DNA of 5,478 bases from Lentisphaerota bacterium (GCA_015061765.1 SUVZ01000289.1:1-5478), one strand, 5' to 3'; shown: positions 1 through 5,478, numbered from the stretch's first letter. Numbers and translations: made by a program. Notes: generated by a model not told the origin, from the sequence alone.

Positions 1-720
1 GACGCTTTCAGGGTCAGAACTCCGCGAATAGCGCACAACAAGGTGTTTGCGGATGAGTCGAGTCTGATCTTGCATGTGGATTCTTCTGTCCGTGCCCATC
101 GGTGATTCTTTTGTCTTGCGGGGTGCCTTTTGATTCGTATGAACTTTCAGATATTGCCGATCCCCGCCTGCCGGATTACAAGGTATATGTGTTCCCCAAC
201 ACATTTACACTGACCGGTGAAATGCGCGAAAGAATCAAACGTGTTGTGAGATGCCCGGGGAAGACGGCAATATGGTTTTTTGCACCGGGATATTATGATG
301 GCGCTGGAGAGGGCGGCGTGAGTCTGGTTGAGGACATTGTTGGCGTTCCTGTAAAGTTAAGAACCCTTGATTCAACTTGTCCGTACGATCGTCAGATAGT
401 TCCCGTCGGGAGTTCCATTTGCAGACATGACGGATGGCAGAGCATATTCATGCCGGAACCTGCGGCACCATCAACTGTGCGTAATGTATTCCGGGATGCA
501 GGTGTGCATGTCTGGATGGATACAGACGATGTTTTTTTCCGCCGGGCGCGGGTATGTGACTGTGCATGCCTCATCAGATGGAAATAAAAAGGTCGAATTG
601 CCGGAAGTCAGCAATGTCAGCGAGATATTTGCCGCATCTCACGATAGAAAAGGGGTTAAAGCCATTCGTGAGAATATGAGAAAGGGTGAGACGCGAGTGT
701 GGCGTCTGCATGCGCCATAA
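1..720 (+). pseudogene. 3' remnant of a large glycoside-hydrolase-like protein, frameshifted
   Basis: The coding signal runs through three frame segments. Positions 1-105 read in frame 1 and contain VFADESSLILHVDSS before a TGA. Positions 102-539 read in frame 3 and contain GVPFDSYELSDI, LPDYKVYVFPNTFTL and KTAIWFFAPGYYDG. Positions 538-720 read in frame 1 again, giving SAGRGYVTVHASSDG and ending GETRVWRLHAP before TAA. From memory, this order (a GAPxDxYxLxDL-like segment, LPDYKxYVFxNxF, then a C-terminal VTVHAxxDG and GETRxWRL) resembles the C-terminal glutamine-amidotransferase-like and beta-sandwich part of large beta-galactosidase-like proteins common in PVC bacteria. The second frame change is at a seven-T run (532-538); six Ts would keep one frame. 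The first, near 90-105, also seems to lack some residues. The 5' end lies outside the window. No catalytic residues are visible, so the enzyme class is tentative; the broken state is clear unless caused by sequencing errors. Confidence 0.72.
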
Positions 721-747
721 GACACGGCCTCAGTAGACAAAATACAG

Positions 748-753
748 AAGGGA
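748..753 (+). promoter_or_regulatory. Shine-Dalgarno sequence before the 89-codon frame
   Basis: AAGGGA lies 10 bases upstream of the ATG at 764. It is the main reason to take this ATG seriously. It could instead be chance, because the conserved-looking part of the protein starts only about 16 residues further in. Confidence 0.4.
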
Positions 754-763
754 AGCAATAAAA

Positions 764-1033
764 ATGCCGCCAGTTGCGAAAATATTATATGATGTTTCTA
801 TGATCTGTATTTCGGACGCCTACGCGGAATATCCGCTTTCGAACAACATGCAGTATTACGGTCCGTTCCATGCCGGCCCTGCATGGCCGCTCCATGCGGA
901 AGTGCGGCTTCTGCCGCTTGGCCGCACGTGGAAGCCGCTCGATCCTCCGAGCGGCAACACGATCGGCGAGGCGCTAGAGAACCATACGATAGAGGAGGCG
1001 ACGCTGCTGGCGATGCAAATGGTGGAGGAATGA
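764..1033 (+). CDS. Unidentified 89-aa protein, probably a gene fragment
   Basis: I do not recognise this gene. It encodes 89 residues from an ATG with an AAGGGA Shine-Dalgarno 10 bases upstream; an in-frame TAG at 734-736 limits any upstream extension. The first 16 or so residues look unremarkable. The core is rich in aromatics, Pro and Gly (DAYAEYPL, then QYYGPFHAGPAWPLHAEVR, then RTWKPLDPPSGNTIGE) and is followed by a helical ALENHTIEEATLLAMQMVEE. This reads like a conserved internal or C-terminal piece of a bigger carbohydrate-active protein rather than a free-standing small protein. There is no signal peptide or membrane segment. It starts 43 bases after the broken gene upstream and is followed by a hairpin. 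Together with that broken gene it suggests an eroding sugar-use locus. A genuine small gene remains possible. Confidence 0.45.
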   Translation: MPPVAKILYDVSMICISDAYAEYPLSNNMQYYGPFHAGPAWPLHAEVRLLPLGRTWKPLDPPSGNTIGEALENHTIEEATLLAMQMVEE

Positions 1034-1053
1034 TTTTGATCCTTTCAGGCCTG

Positions 1054-1090
1054 CCATTGCGTTGGTGTTGCATGCAATGGTTCCATTTTT
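1054..1090 (+). terminator. Hairpin with T-rich tail, possible terminator
   Basis: CCATTGC (1054-1060) and GCAATGG (1074-1080) form perfect 7-bp inverted arms around a 13-base loop, followed by TTCCATTTTT (1081-1090). It lies just after the 89-codon frame and just before the esterase promoter, where a terminator insulating the esterase from upstream reading would be expected. The arms are short and only 4 of 7 pairs are G:C, so termination may be weak. A perfect 10-base palindrome TTGCATGCAA (1068-1077) spans the loop and the right arm. An operator for a dimeric regulator is therefore an alternative reading. Confidence 0.4.
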
Positions 1091-1100
1091 GCGGGAAAAG

Positions 1101-1109
1101 TGGTACAAT
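1101..1109 (+). promoter_or_regulatory. Extended -10 promoter for the esterase gene
   Basis: TGG-TACAAT matches the extended -10 consensus TGn-TATAAT with one mismatch. There is no good -35 hexamer at the usual spacing (TTCCAT at 1081-1086 with a 17-base spacer is poor), which is typical for extended -10 promoters. Transcription would start about 7 bases downstream, near 1116, almost exactly at the ATG at 1117. The same GTGGTAYAAT string occurs upstream of the GspF-like gene. Confidence 0.5.
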
Positions 1110-1116
1110 GTTGCGC

Positions 1117-2337
1117 ATGAAAACTAAAATTACATTGGTTGTTGCGACTGCATTTGCGGTGGGCGTGATGGTTGCCCAGGAGAATGCGATTGAGAAATTC
1201 GATCCGCGCATGGCGCTTGAGAAGGCGACTGTGGACACAAAAGGGGTAAAGTGGATAGATGGCAGATATCTTCCGCTTGAAGGCAAGTGTTTCAGCAACA
1301 CGGCTGCCTTTTATGATCGCCTTCCATCGAATGTCACGGAGAGGGTGAATGCCGGTGTGCGTGGGATGAAGAATCATTCGTCCGGTTTACAGTTCCGATT
1401 CAGTACGGATTCCGGCATTCTCCATTTCAGGTGGAAGCCTATCAACGCGAGACTTGCCATGGACCATATGCCGTCTACAGGCGTGTCCGGAATCGATGTG
1501 TATAGGCAGGATGCAGACGGGAAATGGCGATATGTCAAGACTGGCCGCTTGCGCGATGCGAAGACGGGCGGCAGTCTCAAGATTTCCTGGAAACCAGGCG
1601 ATCCTTGTCTCGTGAACCTTCCGCTCTATAACGGCATTACATCGTTTTCGCTCGGCATTGAGAAGAATGCGGAAGTAAAGGCTCTCGGTCCGCGCAAGAG
1701 CGGCATCAACAAGCCGGTCGTGTTCTATGGTACGTCAATCACGCATGGCGGATGCGCTTCCCGCCCTGGTCTTGCATTTCCCTCGATTGTCGGACGCGAC
1801 CTTGATGTGCCGATTGTGAACCTCGGATTTTCCGGATCGGGTCGCATGGAGTTCGAGATGAGCGAGCATCTTGCGGCGATTGATGCGAGCTGCTATGTGT
1901 TGGACTGCCTTTGGAACATGGGGAACGTAAAGGATAGCAAAGCAAAGAGCGTAGAGGACCTTAAAGGTGTCAAGCCTGGTCCCGATGCTTTGGTGCGTGC
2001 ACGCTATGAGCCGTTCATCCGCAATCTCCGCAAGCTTCGTCCCAACGTGCCGATTATCATGGCGGAGCAGTGCGACGTGTATTGCAAGGGACCATCGGTC
2101 AAGGATGTATTCATAAAGAAACTCTACGACAAGCTCATTGCCGAAGGATGGAAGAATCTAGTGTATCTGCCCAAGACGGATATGTATACGGGAGATCTGG
2201 AAGGCACTGTTGATGGTGTGCATCCGAACGATCTTGGCATGATGTCCATGAGCAAGGCGTTTGGCAAGGCCGTTAGGGAAGCTCTCGGCATGACGGAGCC
2301 GTCCTGGTGGGAATTCTGGAATTGGTTCAACGACTGA
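1117..2337 (+). CDS. Secreted SGNH/GDSL-family esterase (GxDLY + GDSL_3 type)
   Basis: The 406-residue protein probably hydrolyses ester bonds, for example removing acyl groups from a glycan, outside the cytoplasm. A signal peptide spans residues 1-20 (MKTK, then hydrophobic residues 5-20, with cleavage likely after VMVA). A beta-rich N-terminal domain carries GIDVY at 125-129, matching the GxDLY motif of the domain that precedes this esterase type. The SGNH fold follows: block I GTSITHGG with nucleophile Ser207; NLGFSGSGRM at 235-244 with the block II glycine; LDCLWNM at 262-268 with Asn267 as the likely oxyanion-hole residue; and DGVHP with Asp366 and His369. All catalytic positions are present. 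The C-terminus is tryptophan-rich (PSWWEFWNWFND). I chose ATG 1117 for the signal peptide; ATG 1108 adds three residues but overlaps the -10 element. The frame is open upstream to 883, but that part is not coding-like. The TIM-barrel gene follows after 96 bases. The substrate is unknown. Confidence 0.87.
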   Translation: MKTKITLVVATAFAVGVMVAQENAIEKFDPRMALEKATVDTKGVKWIDGRYLPLEGKCFSNTAAFYDRLPSNVTERVNAGVRGMKNHSSGLQFRFSTDSGILHFRWKPINARLAMDHMPSTGVSGIDVYRQDADGKWRYVKTGRLRDAKTGGSLKISWKPGDPCLVNLPLYNGITSFSLGIEKNAEVKALGPRKSGINKPVVFYGTSITHGGCASRPGLAFPSIVGRDLDVPIVNLGFSGSGRMEFEMSEHLAAIDASCYVLDCLWNMGNVKDSKAKSVEDLKGVKPGPDALVRARYEPFIRNLRKLRPNVPIIMAEQCDVYCKGPSVKDVFIKKLYDKLIAEGWKNLVYLPKTDMYTGDLEGTVDGVHPNDLGMMSMSKAFGKAVREALGMTEPSWWEFWNWFND

Positions 2338-2355
2338 TCATCCAAGGGTTTCCGG

Positions 2356-2386
2356 CATGCCGCAAGGCAGGTGCGCTGTCGGCATG
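2356..2386. other. 7-bp inverted repeat between esterase and TIM-barrel genes
   Basis: CATGCCG (2356-2362) and CGGCATG (2380-2386) are perfect inverted arms around a 17-base loop in the 96-bp intergenic region. No T-tract follows closely, so it is not a convincing terminator. It may be a processing or mRNA-stability hairpin that sets unequal expression of the two genes, or it may be chance. Confidence 0.25.
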
Positions 2387-2416
2387 GGTCTGTTTCAATT
2401 TCAACAAGAACTAAAG

Positions 2417-2422
2417 AAAGGA
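2417..2422 (+). promoter_or_regulatory. Shine-Dalgarno for the TIM-barrel gene
   Basis: AAAGGA is 11 bases upstream of the ATG at 2434, in an A-rich leader. The spacing is slightly long but usable, and it supports this start, which also gives the complete Tat motif. Confidence 0.5.
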
Positions 2423-2433
2423 TAAACTGAAAA

Positions 2434-3405
2434 ATGGATATCAATCGTCGCTCATTCCTGGGTTCGTCTTTTGCGGCGCTTTCCGCCGCCTCGCTTCCGG
2501 GGTGCTGTTCGCTTTGCAGCGTGCCAAAGGCGCAGGTCGCCGTGCAGCTCTACTCCATCCGCACTTACATCATGGGTAAGCGTCTCAAGGGCAGCGATTC
2601 CGCCATCGGCGGAGTCGGGCCTGAGAAGGCTCTTGAGGATGTCGCTAGGATCGGATACAAGGGTGTGGAGATGGCCGGCTATTACGGTCTGGATGCGAAA
2701 TCCCTTGACAGGATGCTCAAGGCGAACGGGCTTGTCGCCTGCGGTACGCATGTAGGCAAGGATGCGTTCGGTCCGGAGAAGGTGAAGGAGACCTGCGAGT
2801 TCAACCTCACATTCGGAAACAATCTCATCATCTGCCCCGGAGGCGGCAATCGTCCTGCCGGAACGTCGTGGAACTCCACTTCCGGAATCAAGGACGACTG
2901 GTGGAAGTATCTCACCGAATACTATGCCAAGGCCGCAGAGGATGCCGCTAGGTTCGGATGCAAGATTGGTTTCCACAACCACTCCTGGGAATTCCAGATG
3001 AAGCTCTCCGACGGCACGACCGTTTGGGACTATTTCTTCAAGAACACGCCTCAGAATGTCTGCATGGAGCAGGATGTCGGTTGGACTACCGCCGCCGGAT
3101 ACGATCCGTGCGAACAGTACGTGAAATATCCGCACCGCAGTCCCACGCTTCACGCGAAGGAGAACGGTTGCGTGTATTCAGCGGACTGCAAGCGCACATG
3201 GGCGGATAAGTTTGATGCGATTCTCGGACAGCCCGGAAAGTTCAATGACGGACGCACCGTTCCCGGCGTCGATTGGGACAGGCTTTTCAAGGCTTCCGAC
3301 GCTGACGGCGTAAAGTGGTATGTGGTCGAGTGCGAGAAGCATGAGGATTCGCTTTCCACCATCGACGCATCCTTCAAGTTCCTCAAGTCCAAGGGTCGCT
3401 GCTAA
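2434..3405 (+). CDS. Tat-exported, lipobox-bearing sugar isomerase/epimerase-like TIM-barrel protein
   Basis: This 323-residue protein is of the xylose-isomerase-like TIM-barrel (AP endonuclease family 2) superfamily. Members use a divalent metal to isomerise or epimerise sugars or inositols. The N-terminus has a twin-arginine motif (NRRSFLG, Arg5-Arg6), a hydrophobic stretch and a lipobox LPGC with Cys24, so export as a folded lipoprotein is predicted. Barrel motifs appear in family order: VQLYSIR (37-43) on strand 1, GYKGVEM with Glu79, GTHVGKD (104-110), IGFHNHSWEF with His181, His183 and Glu186, MEQDVGW with Glu212 and Asp214, TLHAKE with His240, and YVVECEKHED with Glu299. Glu/Asp/His residues in these motifs are the likely metal and substrate ligands, so the active site looks intact. 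Length is normal for the family plus a signal segment. It lies 96 bases after the esterase and 11 bases before the recombinase. The real substrate and reaction are unknown; PVC bacteria carry many such Tat-linked paralogues. Confidence 0.86.
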   Translation: MDINRRSFLGSSFAALSAASLPGCCSLCSVPKAQVAVQLYSIRTYIMGKRLKGSDSAIGGVGPEKALEDVARIGYKGVEMAGYYGLDAKSLDRMLKANGLVACGTHVGKDAFGPEKVKETCEFNLTFGNNLIICPGGGNRPAGTSWNSTSGIKDDWWKYLTEYYAKAAEDAARFGCKIGFHNHSWEFQMKLSDGTTVWDYFFKNTPQNVCMEQDVGWTTAAGYDPCEQYVKYPHRSPTLHAKENGCVYSADCKRTWADKFDAILGQPGKFNDGRTVPGVDWDRLFKASDADGVKWYVVECEKHEDSLSTIDASFKFLKSKGRC

Positions 3406-3416
3406 GCGGCCTTGGC

Positions 3417-4325
3417 ATGGGCGCAGTATCGTTTACAGAGGCGGTAGAGTCGTTCGCCGCCGCGCTCGCGCTGGAGCGTGGGCTCGCAGAGAATACGCAG
3501 GAGGCATACCTGCGCGATGTGCGGGCCCTCGTTCGTTTTCTTGATGGGCAGGGGGTGCATGATGCCGGGAAGGTGTCCAGAGCCTGTATGACCTCCTATC
3601 TGGATGTGTTGCGTGATACGGCGAAGCGTGCTTCCTCCAGAGCTCGTGCATTCACCGCCATAAAAGAGTTCTTTTCGCATCTGAAGGACACGCGGCTGAT
3701 TGCCGTTGATCCGACTGAAGGTCTGGAGTCTCCGAAGAAAGGGTTGGTCCTGCCGAAGATACTGCCAGAGGAGGCGATGCAGCGTCTAGTGGATTCGGTG
3801 TCGGGCACAGAACCTCGCGATCTGCGGGATCGAGCCATGCTGGAGCTGCTCTATGGCTGCGGACTTCGCGTAAGCGAGTTGTGCGACCTTACGCTAGAGT
3901 CGTTTCCGTTCGGTGCGGAGCTTGTACGGTGTACAGGCAAGGGGGCCAAGGATCGGGTTGTTCCGATAGGAGGCGCCGCAGGAAATGCGATCACTCGCTA
4001 TCTGGAGTCTGCCAGAGATACATTCTCAAAGGGCAACGTCTCCGAACGGCATCTTTTTCTGACAAGACTCGGAAAGAAGTTTACCCGCATGGGGGTGTTC
4101 AAGATTCTCAAGCAGCGTGCGGTCGCGGCAGGTGTCGATCCCGATACGGTGTCGCCGCATGTTCTGAGGCACTGTTTTGCGTCCCATCTCCTGTCGCATG
4201 GGGCAGATATCCGTGCAATACAGGAGATGCTCGGGCATTCCTCCATATCGACAACCCAAATCTATACGCATGTGGATCAGTCAAGACTCGGCGATATTCA
4301 CAGAAGGTACCATCCAAGGGCATAG
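3417..4325 (+). CDS. xerD: Tyrosine recombinase of the XerC/XerD family, likely XerD
   Basis: The 302-residue protein is predicted to resolve chromosome dimers at a dif site with a partner recombinase. The N-terminal core-binding (SAM-like) domain, about residues 5-90, includes LALERGLAENTQEAYLRDV. The catalytic domain has every expected residue: Arg151 in GCGLRVSEL, Lys175 in GKGAKDRVVPI, His248 and Arg251 in SPHVLRHCFASHLL, His274 in MLGHSSISTTQIYTHV, and nucleophile Tyr283. Spacings (R+24 K, H+3 R, H+9 Y) equal those of E. coli XerD as I recall them. The protein ends in HPRA as XerD does, which favours XerD over XerC, although the choice needs phylogeny. The length is typical of Xer and not of an integron or phage integrase, and no att site or cargo is seen. 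ATG 3417 is 11 bases after the previous stop with no clear Shine-Dalgarno, so translation may be coupled to the gene before it. Confidence 0.9.
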   Translation: MGAVSFTEAVESFAAALALERGLAENTQEAYLRDVRALVRFLDGQGVHDAGKVSRACMTSYLDVLRDTAKRASSRARAFTAIKEFFSHLKDTRLIAVDPTEGLESPKKGLVLPKILPEEAMQRLVDSVSGTEPRDLRDRAMLELLYGCGLRVSELCDLTLESFPFGAELVRCTGKGAKDRVVPIGGAAGNAITRYLESARDTFSKGNVSERHLFLTRLGKKFTRMGVFKILKQRAVAAGVDPDTVSPHVLRHCFASHLLSHGADIRAIQEMLGHSSISTTQIYTHVDQSRLGDIHRRYHPRA

Positions 4326-4522
4326 CTGAAAAGAGCGTGGGGGGGGCTTTCTCTCGCCAGTGGACAATACGAGCCTCCTCTTCGAAGACAGAGGGCTGAT
4401 CCGGGTAAGTGGCCATGTCATTAGCGGCAGAATTCTAGTGCGACAGGTGTGGTATAATATGCGGCACGACAAATGTTTCACTGAGATTGTCATCAGTTGA
4501 CGTCTCGCGCATAGAGCAAGGC
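4326..4522. other. Intergenic region between xerD and the GspF-like gene
   Basis: This 197-bp gap holds an eight-G run (4339-4346), an imperfect hairpin around 4372-4396 with no following T-tract, and the extended -10 element at 4450-4458. From 4439 the frame of the downstream gene is open (TAG at 4436-4438), but it has no ATG until 4523. I see no RNA gene or clear terminator. Confidence 0.6.
4450..4458 (+). promoter_or_regulatory. Strong extended -10 promoter for the GspF-like gene
   Basis: TGG-TATAAT is a perfect extended -10 element (hexamer at 4453-4458). No good -35 is present at 16-18 bases; the 17-base position holds GAATTC. The predicted start near 4465 gives a leader of about 58 bases before ATG 4523. 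The element shares GTGGTAYAAT with the esterase promoter at 1100-1109. Confidence 0.6.
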
Positions 4523-5478
4523 ATGGCAAGGCAGACAACCAGAAGACGCACCGAGAGGTCCTCGAAGACGGGCAAAGAGCCTGTGATGAAGGAGACTGAT
4601 GTTCTCCTTTTCACGGGCGAGTTGGCCGACCTTCTTGAGGCCGGCATGACTCTCGGCCAGGCGCTCGGGGCATTGGCGAGTCAGGGTGACGAGGGTTCCG
4701 CGCAAAGGCTTGTCTGCAAGGATCTCACAGACCGTATCGTGAACGGCGAGGCGTTTTCGGAGGCGGTGAAGCATCATCCTAAGACGTTTCAGCCGCTCTA
4801 CGGAAACATGATCAAGGCGGGCGAATCGTCTGGCGCGATGATTGAGGTGCTCCGCCGTCTGGTGGACCATTACGAGCGCAACGACAATATCCGCAGCAAG
4901 GTGAAAGGCGCTCTCATCTATCCGTGCATCGTGCTGTCGCTGGGCGTCATCGGCGTGATAGGTGCGCTTGTGTGGATCATTCCTCTCTTCGAGAAGGTGT
5001 TCGCCTCCATGGGTGGATCGCTGCCGCTGCCCACGCGCATACTCATCGGAATGAGCGATGCGGTGATCGGGTACGGCTGGCTCATGGCGATAGGGATATT
5101 CGCGCTCGTGGCCTGGTTCAGGAAGTGGGTGGCGACGCCTTCCGGGCGGATCAAGTTCGACGGCGTGAAGCTCAAGATGCCGCTCATCAAAAACATCGTC
5201 GCGAACGGAATCTACGCGTCACTCGCTTTTACCCTGAAGACGCTCCTGTCGAACGGCGTCAATGTGCTCAACGCCCTTCGGATTGCGGAGGAGACGTGCG
5301 GAAACGCCGTCATCGGTGCGGCGCTCGCGAATGCGAGGAAGCGTGTCACGGACGGCACTTCGATCTCCGGTCCGCTCGCCCAGTCTGGCGCATTCCCGCG
5401 CATGATGACCGATATGCTTGCCGTCGGCGAACGCGCCGGCAACATGGCCGCATCGCTTGAACACATCGGCATGCGGTA
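4523..5478 (+). CDS. Type II secretion/type IV pilus inner-membrane protein, GspF/PilC family (3'-truncated by window)
   Basis: The 318 visible codons encode the inner-membrane platform protein that links the assembly ATPase to the growing pseudopilus or pilus. The first T2SF domain, about residues 28-155, contains FTGELADLLEAGMTLGQAL, the conserved KAGESSGAMIEVL at 98-110, and a membrane segment near 131-154 ending WIIPLFEKVF. A second membrane segment lies near 180-199. The second T2SF repeat starts near 233 (FTLKTLLSNGVNVLNALRIAEE) and includes AVGERAGNM at 300-308; its last part lies beyond the window. ATG 4523 is the first in-frame ATG; only a weak AAGG lies close to it, and Met22 (4586) is an alternative. 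Unusually, the roughly 60-residue domain that normally precedes the first T2SF repeat is replaced by a short Arg/Lys-rich stretch. Whether it serves secretion, pili or another related machine cannot be told without its neighbours. Confidence 0.9.
   Translation, partial: MARQTTRRRTERSSKTGKEPVMKETDVLLFTGELADLLEAGMTLGQALGALASQGDEGSAQRLVCKDLTDRIVNGEAFSEAVKHHPKTFQPLYGNMIKAGESSGAMIEVLRRLVDHYERNDNIRSKVKGALIYPCIVLSLGVIGVIGALVWIIPLFEKVFASMGGSLPLPTRILIGMSDAVIGYGWLMAIGIFALVAWFRKWVATPSGRIKFDGVKLKMPLIKNIVANGIYASLAFTLKTLLSNGVNVLNALRIAEETCGNAVIGAALANARKRVTDGTSISGPLAQSGAFPRMMTDMLAVGERAGNMAASLEHIGMR

Noticed and set aside
883..1116. N-terminal extension of the esterase frame upstream to 883
   Set aside because: The extension is out of frame with the 764-1033 reading, is compositionally unlike the rest, runs through the hairpin and promoter, and would bury the signal peptide.
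1032..1127. Possible continuation of the 89-aa protein in frame 3 (DFDPFRPAIA and onward) after a one-base slip
   Set aside because: About 31 codons stay open, but they cover the hairpin and promoter and show no motif I recognise; the hairpin/promoter reading is simpler.
2452..3153. Long open frame of 233 codons on the - strand
   Set aside because: It lies wholly antisense to the clearly real TIM-barrel gene, has low-complexity Arg/Gly-rich composition and no recognisable motif; it is a shadow of codon bias.
4311..4320. CATCCAAGGG shared with the start of the intergenic region after the esterase (2338-2347)
   Set aside because: A single 10-base match with no further similarity on either side is likely chance in a window of this size.
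3417..4325. Recombinase as the integrase of a mobile element
   Set aside because: Length, motif spacing and HPRA ending fit housekeeping Xer proteins, and no att repeats, tRNA, excisionase or cargo genes are visible.
4372..4396. Imperfect hairpin (CCTCT/AGAGG with outer AGC/GCT)
   Set aside because: It has a two-base bulge, a short stem and no T-tract, so it is not supported as a terminator.
4439..4475. dif-like recombination site near the recombinase gene
   Set aside because: The reverse complement gives GTGCCGCATAT, partly like a XerC half-site, but the expected XerD half-site after a 6-base centre is absent; the -10 promoter explains the AT-rich core better.
4924..5460. 178-codon Arg/His-rich open frame on the + strand
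   Set aside because: It overlaps the GspF-like gene in another frame; the GspF frame has clear domain motifs and hydrophobic segments, while this one has shadow-type composition.

Overview
The window holds a stretch of bacterial chromosome in which every supported gene is on the + strand. The gene set suggests a carbohydrate-degrading bacterium of the PVC group (Verrucomicrobiota, Kiritimatiellota or Lentisphaerota). The clues are an exported SGNH esterase of the GxDLY/GDSL_3 type, a Tat-type lipoprotein with a xylose-isomerase-like TIM barrel, and a remnant of a large glycoside-hydrolase-like protein. This placement is inference from gene content; no rRNA or other phylogenetic marker is present.

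Layout. Positions 1-720 carry the 3' end of a large, probably glycan-active protein, now broken by at least two frame changes (a pseudogene, or partly sequencing error at a T7 run). Positions 764-1033 hold an 89-codon open frame with a Shine-Dalgarno sequence; it looks like a fragment of a larger protein and I cannot name it. A hairpin followed by a T-rich stretch (1054-1090) and an extended -10 promoter (1101-1109) separate these remnants from the intact genes. Next are a secreted SGNH/GDSL esterase (1117-2337), a Tat/lipobox sugar-isomerase-like TIM-barrel protein (2434-3405) and, 11 bases later, a complete XerD/XerC-type tyrosine recombinase (3417-4325). A 197-bp intergenic region with a second strong extended -10 element (4450-4458) leads to the 5' part of a type II secretion/type IV pilus inner-membrane protein of the GspF/PilC family (4523 to the window end, 318 codons visible).

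How the genes fit together. The esterase and the TIM-barrel protein are both predicted to leave the cytoplasm and probably act together on a sugar or acylated glycan, although the substrate cannot be read from the sequence. The recombinase and the GspF-like protein look like core cellular functions, so the window appears to cross from an eroding accessory sugar-use locus into housekeeping genes. I see no CRISPR array, insertion sequence, tRNA, rRNA, defence system or clearly new multi-gene system. The most useful leads are the broken gene at the left, the unidentified 89-aa frame, a possible leaderless mRNA for the esterase, and the unusual short basic N-terminus of the GspF-like protein.
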